Notes under the pieces: model-generated
Seen by the model: only the letters and a program-made list of their open reading frames with translations
What the model was told of the DNA's origin: nothing
Database searches by the model: none
Shown: positions 40,546 to 50,471 of the stretch, in pieces
Layout of the letters: every line of letters starts with the position of its first letter
Numbering within the stretch: the first letter of the stretch is position 1
Assembly: GCA_947623805.1 (NCBI GenBank)
Contig: CANQHZ010000012.1
Span: forward strand, 1-53,727
Source of the DNA: an uncultured Lachnospiraceae bacterium
Lineage (GTDB): Bacteria; Bacillota; Clostridia; Lachnospirales; Lachnospiraceae
Direction of reading: 5' to 3'
Length of the DNA stretch: 53,727 bases
Translations under genes and position numbers: made by a program

Positions 40546-42672
40546 TTATCTCTTAAGGTTTACAAGTTCTTCAAGAAGTGAATCTGAAGTGGTAATTATA
40601 CGGCTGTTTGCCTGGAAACCTCTCTGTGTGGTAATCATCTCTGTGAACTCCTGTGAAAGGTCTACATTACTCATCTCGAGCACGCCGCTTGTCATGTAAC
40701 CTGTACCGCTTGCCGCGATATCCACTATGCTTGCTTCGCCTGAGCTTTGGCTTTCTTTGTAAAGGTTGTCGCCTGCGTTTTCAAGTCCCATCGCATTGCC
40801 AAAAGTTGCTACCGCTATCTGAGCGACATCCCTCGTCATACCATTGCTATAGTTGACTGTAACAGTACCGTCCGTGCTGATTGACACGCCGGTCCACTTG
40901 CCATCTTTGCGTCCGTCACTCCTGAGACCTTCAAGTGTACACTTACCTTCGTTGTCTACGTTTTTGGTGTCTGACATGTCGATTGTCAGGTCGGAGAAGT
41001 TGCCATCACCAAGTGTGCTCAAATTAAGTGTAAATGAATCATTTCCTTCAGAACCAACATACGAGAATAATCCATTATCCGGATTATATCGTAAGTTATA
41101 CACAACCTCTCCTAAATCTGACGTATCAACTGTTACGCCTGTTGAATCTGTCATTCCTAAAAGAGTCAAAGTATACTCGCCAGGCATAAAACCTGTCGGG
41201 TCAACTTGCTCTGTTGTAGTTACTGCAGGCATCGTTGTTGGAATAACTGCCTTAAGTAATTGGCTCAAATCTGAGTAATTTATTTCTCCAGTAATATCTT
41301 CATAAGTTCCTCCACCCTGATCTACTTCTATTGTGTAAATCTTTTGATCTACTCCCATCTCGTCAACATATGACTTAGAAGTAATTCGAAGGCTCGGAAG
41401 ATCTACGGAAGTAGCAGGGTCAGTCACTCCTGGCAATGCTGTTAAAGTAGAATCCTTGCCATGCATAATAGCAAGAAGAGTTTCCGCTGGTATATCCACA
41501 ATATCGTTACCAGCTGCATCTAATGCAAATCCTGGACTGCCATCAAAGTTCACATTTATCCTAGTTGTTAATTGGCTTAAATTTGCACTAGCACCACCTG
41601 CTGCAAAAGCAGCATTATTTGTCCATTCTGAAAAATCATATTTTTTCCCAGTCGCATCTGTAGATATGTCTATTTCTTTTTTTATCGGATTATTAGTAGC
41701 ATCCGTCGCAACACTTCCGTCTGGCTTCAGACAAATTATTGTCATTTTACTGTTGCTTACCGTGGTAGTTACAATTATGCTTTCACTTGCACCTACCGTA
41801 TGAGCTTTTTTAGCAAGTTCCTCAACCGTTTCATCAAATTTAGGAATAACGCTAGACTTATATTCCATCGTAGTACCATCAGCCGTTTGTTTTTGATATG
41901 TTATTTTTGAATTATCAACTATATAAAGCTTCTTGCTTTCACCCGCAAAATCATAATACTCTTCTTCTGTTGTGACATCCCTTGTACTACCGCCAACTGT
42001 TTGCTTTACAGGTTCAATGCCAAACTTCAAATTAAATTCATATCCCATCTTGTCATAAAACTGCAAATTGACCTGTCTGCCGCCATCAACAAGGAGATTT
42101 TTATCATTTTTGTCAATAATACCTGTGATGTATGCCCCTGTACTTGCACCCGGATTGTATGATGTAAATTGCTTTACATTAATAGGGCTTACCGTAGCAC
42201 CTTGCACTATGGTAGCGGTCTCGTCATTTGCTGCCGCCTCTGGAAGCGTCCACCCCATTACTGTATAACCCGTGTTTGCCATAACAAGATATCCCGCATC
42301 GTCAACATCAAACGAGCCGTCCCTTGTATAGTACGTATTTGTACCATCGCTCACGATAAAGAATGCCTCTCCTGTAAGCTTTAAATCAAAAGGATTGCCT
42401 GTAGACTGGCTTGCGCCTTCTGTCGTGATTGAAGTGTTGATAGCGCCTGTCTTTACGCCAAGACCAATCTGTCTGGGGTTGATACCGCCTCGCATTGACT
42501 CTGTATTTGATGCCGAACCAGCCTGTGTAGTCTGATAAAGCATATCGGCAAAGTTAAGTCTCTTAGCCTTGAAACCTGTGGTATTAACGTTTGCAATGTT
42601 GTTACCTATAACATCCATTCTTGTCTGGTGTGACTTTAAGCCTGATACACCAGAGAAAAGTGCTCTCATCAT
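40546..42672 (-). CDS. flgE: Flagellar hook protein FlgE
   Basis: A 708-residue exported hook subunit, longer than the roughly 400 of E. coli. The N-terminal rod signature is LFSGVSGLKSHQTRMDVIGN, then NIANVNTTGFKAKRLNFADM. The C-terminal D0 helix is SNVDLSQEFTEMITTQRGFQ with ANSRIITTSD. The middle is a large surface domain (about 180-560). Part of it (roughly residues 230-365, DNA 41580-41980) is visibly richer in AT than the gene ends and rich in T, S and N. A GGAGGT site precedes the ATG. A strong terminator follows, so the hook may be the last product of a frequently terminated transcript. Confidence 0.95.
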   Translation of the reverse strand: MMRALFSGVSGLKSHQTRMDVIGNNIANVNTTGFKAKRLNFADMLYQTTQAGSASNTESMRGGINPRQIGLGVKTGAINTSITTEGASQSTGNPFDLKLTGEAFFIVSDGTNTYYTRDGSFDVDDAGYLVMANTGYTVMGWTLPEAAANDETATIVQGATVSPINVKQFTSYNPGASTGAYITGIIDKNDKNLLVDGGRQVNLQFYDKMGYEFNLKFGIEPVKQTVGGSTRDVTTEEEYYDFAGESKKLYIVDNSKITYQKQTADGTTMEYKSSVIPKFDETVEELAKKAHTVGASESIIVTTTVSNSKMTIICLKPDGSVATDATNNPIKKEIDISTDATGKKYDFSEWTNNAAFAAGGASANLSQLTTRINVNFDGSPGFALDAAGNDIVDIPAETLLAIMHGKDSTLTALPGVTDPATSVDLPSLRITSKSYVDEMGVDQKIYTIEVDQGGGTYEDITGEINYSDLSQLLKAVIPTTMPAVTTTEQVDPTGFMPGEYTLTLLGMTDSTGVTVDTSDLGEVVYNLRYNPDNGLFSYVGSEGNDSFTLNLSTLGDGNFSDLTIDMSDTKNVDNEGKCTLEGLRSDGRKDGKWTGVSISTDGTVTVNYSNGMTRDVAQIAVATFGNAMGLENAGDNLYKESQSSGEASIVDIAASGTGYMTSGVLEMSNVDLSQEFTEMITTQRGFQANSRIITTSDSLLEELVNLKR

Positions 42673-42761
42673 AATTAAGTGACCTCCTAAACTCTAACAA
42701 TCATGCCGTGCGCGCTCCCTCTGTCATTCGGGAGCCTTAAGCCTCCTGTAAGGTCCGGCTT

Positions 42762-43160
42762 TTAAATTATCACGGCGCCGTCAATATTGGTGAATATATT
42801 GTCATCCGTCTCTGTCTGGTCCATTGCTGTGATTACCGTGTTGTTCTTTGTATTTACGATAAAGGCAAGCTTATCAACAAGCACCAGCGATTCCTTTATG
42901 CCTTTCGCCTCTGCCTTTCTCGTACCGTCGTTTAGCCTTTCCAACTGCTTTGCGGTCAGCTCTATGTTTCTGTCGCTCAGCCTGTTCGTGGCATGCTTTG
43001 AAAATTTTACCTCGCCCGTCTGCGTCGTCTGATGCCTTTGAAGTATTTCCTCAAAGCTAAGTCCGTCCTGTACGACATTGTTACTATTTTGCTTTTGCTG
43101 CTTAAAATACTGGTCGCGAAGCTGTTCTATGGAAAGGTATTGATTGCCGCTTACATTCAT
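42762..43160 (-). CDS. TIGR02530-type flagellar operon protein
   Basis: A 132-residue protein of the family found between flgD and flgE in Firmicutes flagellar operons. The characteristic core is VKFSKHATNRLSDRNIELTA, followed by KQLERLNDGTRKAEAKGIKE and SLVLVDKLAFIVNTKNNTVI. It has no membrane segment. The role is not established; a hook-assembly or export function is presumed from its position. It lies 11 nt after flgD. A second frame on the same strand (43102-43716) is a shadow. Confidence 0.85.
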   Translation of the reverse strand: MNVSGNQYLSIEQLRDQYFKQQKQNSNNVVQDGLSFEEILQRHQTTQTGEVKFSKHATNRLSDRNIELTAKQLERLNDGTRKAEAKGIKESLVLVDKLAFIVNTKNNTVITAMDQTETDDNIFTNIDGAVII

Positions 43161-43171
43161 AACTCCCCCTC

Positions 43172-44056
43172 CTAAGCTGTACCGCCCGCTTCTTTTGAAT
43201 CCTCTGGGTTTTCAACATCTTCCGTGTCGCCTGTGTCCTCTCCGTCTCCGCCCTCGTCATTTTCAACGTCATCCGTGCTGTCCGTGCCTGTGAGTGAGCC
43301 AAGCTTTTCAAGTATATCGTCCATCTTTTTGTTGAAGCTGTCAAGAATATCGTCAAGTGTGGTTGCCTTGTCAGCCGCGTCCTTGTCAGGTTCTTCAAAT
43401 TCAATGCCGTAAAGCTGCATTTTTGCAAGATACTGCTGGAACAGCGCCAGATCATCGCCTGCGTACTGCTGCATAAATTTCTGCTGATAATCATCCATGG
43501 CATAATAATCATCAAACAGCTCTTTGAGTGCACCCTCGTACTGCTCCGTAACAAACTGTAAGCTTGGAAGTGCGCTGAGTTTTGCCGTCCACTCTCTGTA
43601 TTTGCCGAGAGCCTCTGAATATTCGTCGCTGAGTACACTGTCCAAATCATCAATACTGTACTTCTCGCCGTCAATGACAAGCATCGTCTTGCCATTCTCA
43701 ACAAGTACATATTCAACTACGCCGTCCTTGTAGCTCACCTCGCCGGTAGCCTCATTTGTCACTTTCATGACTACTTCCTTGCCTACCATGCTGTTTGCTC
43801 TAAGCTGATCCATCGCATTACCCATCTCAGACAACTGCTGTACCTGCGTAAATGTCGCATACTGTGATACCCACTCGGTATTGCTCGTCGGCTCCAGGGG
43901 ATCCTGATTCTGCATTTCAGCTACCAATAATGTAAGAAAAGTATCGCTGTCAACTACATTGCCGCCCTTCCCTCTCTTAGTGAGTGAATTGCCTGAATCT
44001 GTTTTTGTGACTATATTACCCTCGTCATCTATAGGTGCTACTAAACCTGATGCCAT
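43172..44056 (-). CDS. flgD: Flagellar hook capping protein FlgD
   Basis: About 294 residues. The conserved FlgD core is near residues 35-95: DSDTFLTLLVAEMQNQDPLE, PTSNTEWVSQYATFTQVQQL, SEMGNAMDQLRANSMVGKEV. It is followed by a short beta domain (GEVSYKDGVVEYVLVENGKT). The C-terminal 150 residues are an Asp/Glu-rich extension with no clear fold, ending in a very acidic tail. FlgD caps the growing hook so FlgE can polymerise. The ATG at 44056 is preferred over one three codons upstream, which would abut the GGAG. Confidence 0.9.
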   Translation of the reverse strand: MASGLVAPIDDEGNIVTKTDSGNSLTKRGKGGNVVDSDTFLTLLVAEMQNQDPLEPTSNTEWVSQYATFTQVQQLSEMGNAMDQLRANSMVGKEVVMKVTNEATGEVSYKDGVVEYVLVENGKTMLVIDGEKYSIDDLDSVLSDEYSEALGKYREWTAKLSALPSLQFVTEQYEGALKELFDDYYAMDDYQQKFMQQYAGDDLALFQQYLAKMQLYGIEFEEPDKDAADKATTLDDILDSFNKKMDDILEKLGSLTGTDSTDDVENDEGGDGEDTGDTEDVENPEDSKEAGGTA

Positions 44057-44116
44057 ATTTTTCATCTCCTTTCTTTAACTCATAATAACTCATAATCTTA
44101 ATTTAAGCCGCACATA

Positions 44117-45664
44117 TCATGCCAGCAAATCCATTGATGCTCCGTTCATAGACATCATTTCCATTGCAATGCGTGTAGCGTCGTCCGCTCCGTCATACTC
44201 GCCTGCAAGCTCCTCTCCGTTTTCAAAGGAATTGAAATTGATGCTGCGTCTGCGTAAGCCCTGTACTCGTTGCGTTTCCTGCTGCTCTGCACTGCGCTGT
44301 TCCTGACCGTTCTGGTCAAGGTTTTTTTCCATCTGGTGGCTCGCTACCGATACCTCAACTGCCTCTACTTTTATGCCCTGCTGCTCCAGATTTTCCCTCA
44401 GTTGTACTGCCTGAGCCTCGATTGCCGCCTTCACTGCCTCATTCTGTGTGATAAACTCCGCCGTAAGCACACCGCCCTTTGTAGTAAGCGATACATTGAC
44501 TGTACCAAGGCTTGCGGGGTGTAGCTGCATTTCCATCTGTGTAAGCTGCTCTGTCCTCAGAATTTTTACAGTGTCCGCCAACTGCCTGATGATATTGTAA
44601 GTATTCTCGGAAACATAACTTTGCGGCTTTATCTCTGTCGCTGCCTCTAGTGTATTGTCAAACTTGTTTTGACTGCTCTGCTCAAATCCGCTTTGATTGT
44701 TCTCAAAATTTTTTGCGTTTGAATGGCTGTCTTTGTTGTCTGTCTGCTTTTTTTCCTCGACTGTAATAGTTTCTGTCCTTTTTTCCTCCGAAAGAGGCTG
44801 CTCGTTTGAGGCTGCATTTGTGTTTGCCTTTAATGTGGTCTTATCCTCCACAATAACCTTAGGTCCCGCATCCTGCGTTTCCTCATTCGACACTTGTTCG
44901 TCAGCATCTGCCGTAGTCTGAATGTCCTTTCCTGCCCCTTGCACATCGGCATCCGTGTCAGACTTTTGGCTGTCATCCGGCAATATCTGTGTCTGAACAT
45001 CAACCAAGGGTTCATCAGCATTTGCCGCAAGTCCCTTTAGCTGTGACAATACCGCGTCAAGCTCGTCATCCGTCAAACCTGTGCTCTGCATAAGCTCCGC
45101 TGCCGTCTCATCCACTGCGCCGATTATCTCATTAAGCGCTGTGTACATGCTTTCATCAGCAACAAGTGTGATAACATCCTCTCCTGTAATCGCCGACATA
45201 AGCTGTGGCATAAGCTCTGAGTTAAGCAAATCAATCGGCTGCATACCCAAGCTTTCTAATGCGCTCATAAGCTCATCATCAGAAATGCCAAGTATTTTTT
45301 TCAGTTTTTCGATTATCTGCTTTACCGCTTCATTAACTTCTTCTGCCAATTCCTCGTCAATCGGCTCCGCCTCCTGTGCTGCGGCTTGTGTCTTGTCTGC
45401 TACATCCGTATTTTCAATGTTTTCAGGTTTTTCTACGTTTTGGGACGCTGCGCTTTCTTTCCCGACTGGCTTTGCTGCCTTGTCAGCATTGACTGTCTGC
45501 TTAGTCTGTGTCTGCTGTGTGTCGGACTGCTGTAGATTTTTACCTGCAGTGTTGAAAACATCGCCAAAATTTTGGTTTATGTCTCCCGACTTCTGCGCTT
45601 TGCCTGTCGTTGCCGCTATCCGAGCCGTCTGAAAAACCGAATTGTTTACGGCTGTACTCGTCAT
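44117..45664 (-). CDS. fliK: Hook-length control protein FliK
   Basis: About 515 residues. The N-terminal 330 are low-complexity, rich in Q, T, D, E and A, as expected for the ruler part. The C-terminal Flg_hook domain (about 360-450) is clear: TEQLTQMEMQLHPASLGTVN, VSLTTKGGVLTAEFITQNEA, LRENLEQQGIKVEAVEV. FliK is exported, measures hook length and triggers FlhB to switch to filament substrates. The ATG at 45664 gives GGAGG an ideal 8-nt spacing; an earlier ATG is too close. Confidence 0.92.
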   Translation of the reverse strand: MTSTAVNNSVFQTARIAATTGKAQKSGDINQNFGDVFNTAGKNLQQSDTQQTQTKQTVNADKAAKPVGKESAASQNVEKPENIENTDVADKTQAAAQEAEPIDEELAEEVNEAVKQIIEKLKKILGISDDELMSALESLGMQPIDLLNSELMPQLMSAITGEDVITLVADESMYTALNEIIGAVDETAAELMQSTGLTDDELDAVLSQLKGLAANADEPLVDVQTQILPDDSQKSDTDADVQGAGKDIQTTADADEQVSNEETQDAGPKVIVEDKTTLKANTNAASNEQPLSEEKRTETITVEEKKQTDNKDSHSNAKNFENNQSGFEQSSQNKFDNTLEAATEIKPQSYVSENTYNIIRQLADTVKILRTEQLTQMEMQLHPASLGTVNVSLTTKGGVLTAEFITQNEAVKAAIEAQAVQLRENLEQQGIKVEAVEVSVASHQMEKNLDQNGQEQRSAEQQETQRVQGLRRRSINFNSFENGEELAGEYDGADDATRIAMEMMSMNGASMDLLA

Positions 45665-45771
45665 TGTCATTCCTCCTCTCTTAAATTTTCAAGGTACATA
45701 CCTTTTATATAGTAATGCAGATTGATTATTCTGCGATTACACTGATTATATCGGCTATTTTCAGCCAAAAG

Positions 45772-46650
45772 TTAAGAGTTAGGGTTCATAATTCTTGTAA
45801 CTCTTGCCGCTATCGCGGGGTCCATCTCCGCCATAATGGCGCCTCGGCTTTCCTTGTCAAGCGCTTTGAGAATATCCGCCACCAATTCAAGGTCGTCCGT
45901 CATGGTATTGAAAATTGCTGCCGCGTCCGCCGCCTCCATATTGCCATATGTATCGGCAAATGACTCCATCGCTTTGTCCGTCTCTGTACTCTGAACTACC
46001 TGTTTATAAAGAGCCTGCGCCGATTCAGGGTCCATCTCCTCGTAATATTTGCGATACTCCTCCGCTCCCGGTCCATTCTCAGCGTAGACTACTTCCTCAT
46101 AGAAATCCTCAAGTATGCGCTGGAACTCTACCTGTTTATCCTCAAAGGTCTTTAATCTCTCTACCTCGGAGCTGAGCGCCTCTATCTGCTCTGAATAAGT
46201 TTTATTTGTATTTTGCGCCTGTTCAAGCTGCGCGTTCAGCCTGTCTATCTCATCTACCGCTTCGCGCAGGCTGCTGTAGCCTCCGTATGCCTCTTGATTA
46301 TGCGTCTCTGTAGCCGATTCTGACGGCAGTATTTTATTCACAACGGGAATATCCTGCAATATCGGTTTCAAGACATTCGAGCCGAATCCGCCCACATCCA
46401 TCTTTATAAGCAGGACTAATATTCCAAGCCATATAAATATTATAAATATAGTCACTATGACAACGGACGCGTTTGTGCCGTCTATCTGCTCATCAAGCTC
46501 TCTTTCCTGATTTTCAAGCTCCTTTGCCCGCTTTCTTGCCTCTTTTTTTTGATTTTTCTGCTCTTTTCTAAACTGCTTTTGGTCCGCCTTTATCTGTTTG
46601 AGCTGTGCCTCTGGTGCGTCAGGGCTAAGATTTTCATTTTTTCGTGCCAT
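45772..46650 (-). CDS. YlxF-like flagellar protein with an MgtE-N/MotE-type domain
   Basis: A 292-residue protein. The N-terminal 58 residues are highly charged (for example KQFRKEQKNQKKEARKRAKE). One membrane helix follows (62-83, SVVIVTIFIIFIWLGILVLL), then a coiled coil (about 120-165, LNAQLEQAQNTNKTYSEQIE). A helical MgtE-N/MotE-like domain ends it (about 185-292, MEAADAAAIFNTMTDDLELV, IMAEMDPAIAARVTRI). It corresponds in position to ylxF between fliJ and fliK in B. subtilis. MotE-type proteins assist the stator; the role here is inferred. An AGGAAT-type site precedes the ATG. Confidence 0.82.
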   Translation of the reverse strand: MARKNENLSPDAPEAQLKQIKADQKQFRKEQKNQKKEARKRAKELENQERELDEQIDGTNASVVIVTIFIIFIWLGILVLLIKMDVGGFGSNVLKPILQDIPVVNKILPSESATETHNQEAYGGYSSLREAVDEIDRLNAQLEQAQNTNKTYSEQIEALSSEVERLKTFEDKQVEFQRILEDFYEEVVYAENGPGAEEYRKYYEEMDPESAQALYKQVVQSTETDKAMESFADTYGNMEAADAAAIFNTMTDDLELVADILKALDKESRGAIMAEMDPAIAARVTRIMNPNS

Positions 46651-46708
46651 AATATTCCTCCATACCGCTTTAGCAGCCCTAATAATGCCGCCTTATTGGC
46701 TCAATTTC

Positions 46709-47167
46709 TCACGTCTTTTCATCCAGCATCTTTTGTCCGTGGGTGTATGTGGTGAGCTCGTCTATTGCTCTGCTTTCTATCGCCATTTCTTCTTTCAAAA
46801 AATCCTGGAAAGCATTTTCTTTAAGCTTTTCATGAGCTTTGCGTTCTTTCATAAGCTCCTCTAAGACTATACGCGCTTTCTCGACCGCCTGCGCCGCCTT
46901 GTTTACTTCTATCATCTGCGCGCGGATATAGTCCTCCACCTTGAGGGTAGCCATTTTGTTTTCGCGGATTTTTCTGATGTCTATAAGCTCCATTCTAAGC
47001 TTTATACCCTCATCCAGATAAAAACGCCTGCGCTTCTGAAGTTCTTCAAGCTTCTGTTTCTCCGCGTCATAGCGCATATTCGCCGCCGCAAAATCCTGCT
47101 TTGCCTTGTCCTCCAGCTTTTCCTTGATATCAAGAATACTCTGCATCTTGTATCTGAAAACCGCCAT
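46709..47167 (-). CDS. fliJ: Flagellar export chaperone FliJ
   Basis: About 152 residues, nearly all one antiparallel coiled coil. It begins MAVFRYKMQSILDIKEKLED, the conserved FliJ start, and continues with repeated K/E/A/Q heptads. FliJ binds the FliI ATPase and escorts export chaperones to FlhA. The ATG at 47167 is chosen over a GTG four codons upstream because AAAGGTGG then has proper spacing. It follows fliI by 14 nt. Confidence 0.92.
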   Translation of the reverse strand: MAVFRYKMQSILDIKEKLEDKAKQDFAAANMRYDAEKQKLEELQKRRRFYLDEGIKLRMELIDIRKIRENKMATLKVEDYIRAQMIEVNKAAQAVEKARIVLEELMKERKAHEKLKENAFQDFLKEEMAIESRAIDELTTYTHGQKMLDEKT

Positions 47168-47181
47168 AAAAATCCCCACCT

Positions 47182-48504
47182 TTAATCAGTGAAAAGTCCT
47201 TCCAGCAGCTCTACTGATTCCTCAAAAGTAAATTTGTCATCCGTTGACTGCAGCAGATATTCATTTACCTCATCTATCTTACTGATGGCCCTGTCGATGC
47301 CGGGGTTGCTGCCTTTTTTGTAGGCGCCGATATTTATCAGGTCTTCCGCCTCATTGTAAGTAGCCATTATATTCTTTAACTTGCCTGCCGCCGCTTTGTG
47401 CTCTTTTGAAACAATCATCGACATACACCTTGATATGCTCTGCAGCACGTCTACCGCGGGATAATGATTTCTATTGGCAAGCTTCCTTGTAAGCATTATA
47501 TGTCCGTCAAGAATGCTTCGTGCCGTGTCGCATATAGGCTCGTTGAAATCCTCGCCCTCCACAAGCACCGTATAAAGTCCCGTGATAGAGCCCTTTTCGG
47601 AACAACCTGCCCTCTCCAAAAGCTTTGGCATCTCCGAGTATACGCTGGGTGGATAACCTCTTGTGACAGGCGGCTCACCGCTGGCAAGCCCTATTTCCCT
47701 CTGTGCCATCGAAAAACGCGTGAGGGAATCCATCATCAAAAGTACGTCTTTGCCCTGGTCTCTAAAATACTCCGCTATCGCGGTCGCGGTCTTCGCCGCC
47801 TTATTGCGTTCCAGCGCAGGCTTATCCGAGGTCGCCACTACCACTATTGACCGGCGCATGCCTTCCTCGCCTAAGTCTCTCTCTATAAACTCTCTGACCT
47901 CTCTGCCGCGCTCTCCTATAAGAGCTATGACATTTATATCCGCCTTGGTATTACGCGCAAACATGCCCATAAGCGTAGATTTACCTACGCCTGAGCCTGC
48001 AAAAATCCCTATTCTCTGTCCCTTGCCTACCGTGATGAGCCCATCAACCGCCTTGACACCCAGCGGCAGCACTTCGCTGATAATAGTCCTGCTCATAGGG
48101 TCCGGTGGGGGCGCTTCGAGGGGATATTTCTTGATTGTGTGCGAATCCGGCACAAAACCATCAATACACCTGCCAAGACCATCCAAAGTCTTGCCAAGCA
48201 GACTGTCACCGACAGATACGCTGAGGGGATAATTCATATTCTCCACCATGCACCCAAGACCGATACCCTCCGTTTCCTCGTAGGGCATAAGAAGTGTTTT
48301 TTTGTCTTTAAAACCCACAACCTCCGCAAGTATGCCGTTTTTCTTTTCATTGTCCGTGTATATCTTGCAAAGGTCGCCCATCTTGGCATCGGGTCCCGCG
48401 GATTCAATCGTAAGTCCAACTACGTTTTCAACCTTGCCAAGTTTTTTGAAATATGATTTATTTAACGCTGTCAAATATTTATCAAAGGATATAGCCGTTT
48501 CCAT
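47182..48504 (-). CDS. fliI: Flagellar export ATPase FliI
   Basis: A 440-residue ATPase related to F1-beta. Walker A is GIFAGSGVGKSTLMG (about 167-180) and Walker B is VLLMMDSLTRFSMAQRE. The arginine-finger region and the AERAGCSEKGSITGLY-like stretch (LLERAGCSEKGSITGLYTVL) are present. It forms a hexamer under the export gate and unfolds cargo with FliH and FliJ. The start uses GGGAG upstream. It is directly after fliH. Confidence 0.97.
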   Translation of the reverse strand: METAISFDKYLTALNKSYFKKLGKVENVVGLTIESAGPDAKMGDLCKIYTDNEKKNGILAEVVGFKDKKTLLMPYEETEGIGLGCMVENMNYPLSVSVGDSLLGKTLDGLGRCIDGFVPDSHTIKKYPLEAPPPDPMSRTIISEVLPLGVKAVDGLITVGKGQRIGIFAGSGVGKSTLMGMFARNTKADINVIALIGERGREVREFIERDLGEEGMRRSIVVVATSDKPALERNKAAKTATAIAEYFRDQGKDVLLMMDSLTRFSMAQREIGLASGEPPVTRGYPPSVYSEMPKLLERAGCSEKGSITGLYTVLVEGEDFNEPICDTARSILDGHIMLTRKLANRNHYPAVDVLQSISRCMSMIVSKEHKAAAGKLKNIMATYNEAEDLINIGAYKKGSNPGIDRAISKIDEVNEYLLQSTDDKFTFEESVELLEGLFTD

Positions 48505-48541
48505 ATAAATCTCCCTTGACGCCTATAGGCGGCTAAAATAA

Positions 48542-49462
48542 TTATGGCTGATAAGACAATAATCTTAACTGCTCGTTTAACGCCTCCAACTGCGTGCCAA
48601 GACTGCAATCAAAGACACCGTTGCCTGTCTCTATCATACATTCGTTTTTGCCCATTGTAGAATCTTCGATAATCTCTATATCATCAACGGAAATATTGGT
48701 ATTTTTAATCAGCTCCCTTTTCTGCATACTCGCAAAGGGATAATCTTCCTTTGAAACATGGATAAGATAATTGTCACTGCCTTCAATATTCCTCATTGTA
48801 TTCTGAATGAGATATACGATGAGCTCCCTTGAATTTTTTAGGCTTACATGAAAAATGTGCTCATAAATCCTTGTGAGAGTATCTATAAATCTCGGTTCAA
48901 GCTCATCAAGCTTTTGCTGATACTCTTTTTCTATCATAGCAATCTTTTGAGCCGCTTCCGCAAATACGCGTTCACGCTCCTGTGAAACACTATCAAGTCC
49001 ATCCTTGTGGCCCTGTTCAAAGCCTTCACTTTTGCCCTGTTCAAGTCCTGCCTGATAACCTTCCGCCTTTGCGTCCTCGTATGCCTGGTTTCTTGCCTGG
49101 TCTATTTCAATCAGAGCCTCTTTTTTCATCGTCTCAATCTGTGACTGTGCTTCAGCGATAAGCTCCTCCGCCTGCTTTGACACTACGGGCTGTTCCGGCT
49201 CTACAGTCTCGTCCTCTGGCGCATCAGGATCCGAGCCGCCAATTATTTTCACATTCTCGTCTTTAATCAGCTCGGATACCTTTACGGCATTTAAACCGCT
49301 CATAAAGCCTTCCATAAACTCTGGTTCTTCACCGTATTCCTTTGCAAGCTTCGCGGACATCTCTTTGAGCTTCTGCTCTGCAAGCGCGTTGGAATCTATA
49401 ATTTTTGTATCACTTGGGTTGACTACCACCCAGCCTGATTTCAATACGCCGTTCCTAGACAA
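48542..49462 (-). CDS. fliH: Flagellar export stator-like protein FliH
   Basis: A 306-residue protein. The N-terminus is variable, followed by a long coiled coil with glycine-containing repeats typical of FliH (ARNQAYEDAKAEGYQAGLEQ, GKSEGFEQGHKDGLDSVSQE; about 130-180). The C-terminal alpha/beta domain (about 200-306) resembles the F-type ATPase delta subunit. FliH dimers hold and restrain FliI. The start codon is TTG (49460-49462), overlapping the fliG stop by 8 nt, with GAGGT just upstream, so translation is coupled to fliG. Confidence 0.9.
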   Translation of the reverse strand: MSRNGVLKSGWVVVNPSDTKIIDSNALAEQKLKEMSAKLAKEYGEEPEFMEGFMSGLNAVKVSELIKDENVKIIGGSDPDAPEDETVEPEQPVVSKQAEELIAEAQSQIETMKKEALIEIDQARNQAYEDAKAEGYQAGLEQGKSEGFEQGHKDGLDSVSQERERVFAEAAQKIAMIEKEYQQKLDELEPRFIDTLTRIYEHIFHVSLKNSRELIVYLIQNTMRNIEGSDNYLIHVSKEDYPFASMQKRELIKNTNISVDDIEIIEDSTMGKNECMIETGNGVFDCSLGTQLEALNEQLRLLSYQP

Positions 49463-50465
49463 TTACCTCGTCACCTCCGCCTCTGGAAATAACAATCTCG
49501 CCAGAGTCCTCAAGTTTCCTGATAATGTTAACTATCTTCTGCTGCGCTTCTTCAACGTCTTTCATTCTGACAGGACCCATAAATTCTATGTCTTCTTTTA
49601 TCATTTCCGCAAGACGTTTTGACATGTTACTAAATATAACATTCTGAACTTCTTCTTTAGAACCTTTGCAGGCGATGGCAAGGTCGTTATTGTCAACATC
49701 CCTGAGCACACGCTGAATAGCTCTGTCGTCGAGAAGCAGGATATCCTCGAATACGAACATCTTCTTTCTGATTTCGTCCGCAAGCTCGGGCTCCTCTACC
49801 TCCAATGTCTCCATGATATGCTTCTCTGTGCCTCGATCCACCGTATTTAATATCTCTACTACCGCATCCACGCCACCGATAACTGTGTAATCCTGATTGA
49901 CAAGTGAAGAAAGCTTGGACTCAAGCACGCGCTCAACCTCCTTGATAACATCAGGGCTAGTCCTATCCATAGTGGCTATACGCCTTGCGACATCAGCCTG
50001 TTTTTCAGGCACCAGCGCACCCAGGATTGACGCCGCCTGCCCTGCCGAAAGATATGACAGTATGAGGGCGATTGTCTGCGGATGTTCGTCCTGTATAAAG
50101 TTTAAAAGCTGCGACGCATCTGTCTTTTTTACAAACTCAAACGGCTTAACCTGCAATGAAGCGGTAAGTTTGCCGATAACATCAAGCGCCTTGTCTGCAC
50201 CGAGAGCTTTCTCCAAAAGCTCTTTTGCGTAGCCGATACCGCCTTCAGCGATATACTGCTGCGCAAGACACACCTCGTAAAACTCGTTTATGACCCTCTC
50301 CTTGACGCTGGGAGTGACACTCTTGGTATTGGCAATCTCAAGGGTTAAATCCTCGATTTCGTCCTCTTTTAAGTGCTTAAATATAAGGGATGACTTTTCA
50401 GGTCCAAGAGCTATCAAAAGTATAGCTGCTTTCTGTATACCTTTTAATTCATCTTTCTCTGCCAT
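49455..50465 (-). CDS. fliG: Flagellar motor switch protein FliG
   Basis: A 336-residue C-ring protein. The N-terminal FliF-binding domain includes KAAILLIALGPEKSSLIFKH. The middle armadillo domain has the EHPQTIALILSYLSAGQAAS motif. The C-terminal torque domain contains FVFEDILLLDDRAIQRVLRD and the charged residues that face MotA. It couples stator force to rotation. It lies 6 nt after fliF and overlaps fliH. Confidence 0.97.
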   Translation of the reverse strand: MAEKDELKGIQKAAILLIALGPEKSSLIFKHLKEDEIEDLTLEIANTKSVTPSVKERVINEFYEVCLAQQYIAEGGIGYAKELLEKALGADKALDVIGKLTASLQVKPFEFVKKTDASQLLNFIQDEHPQTIALILSYLSAGQAASILGALVPEKQADVARRIATMDRTSPDVIKEVERVLESKLSSLVNQDYTVIGGVDAVVEILNTVDRGTEKHIMETLEVEEPELADEIRKKMFVFEDILLLDDRAIQRVLRDVDNNDLAIACKGSKEEVQNVIFSNMSKRLAEMIKEDIEFMGPVRMKDVEEAQQKIVNIIRKLEDSGEIVISRGGGDEVIV

Positions 50466-50471
50466 TAATGT

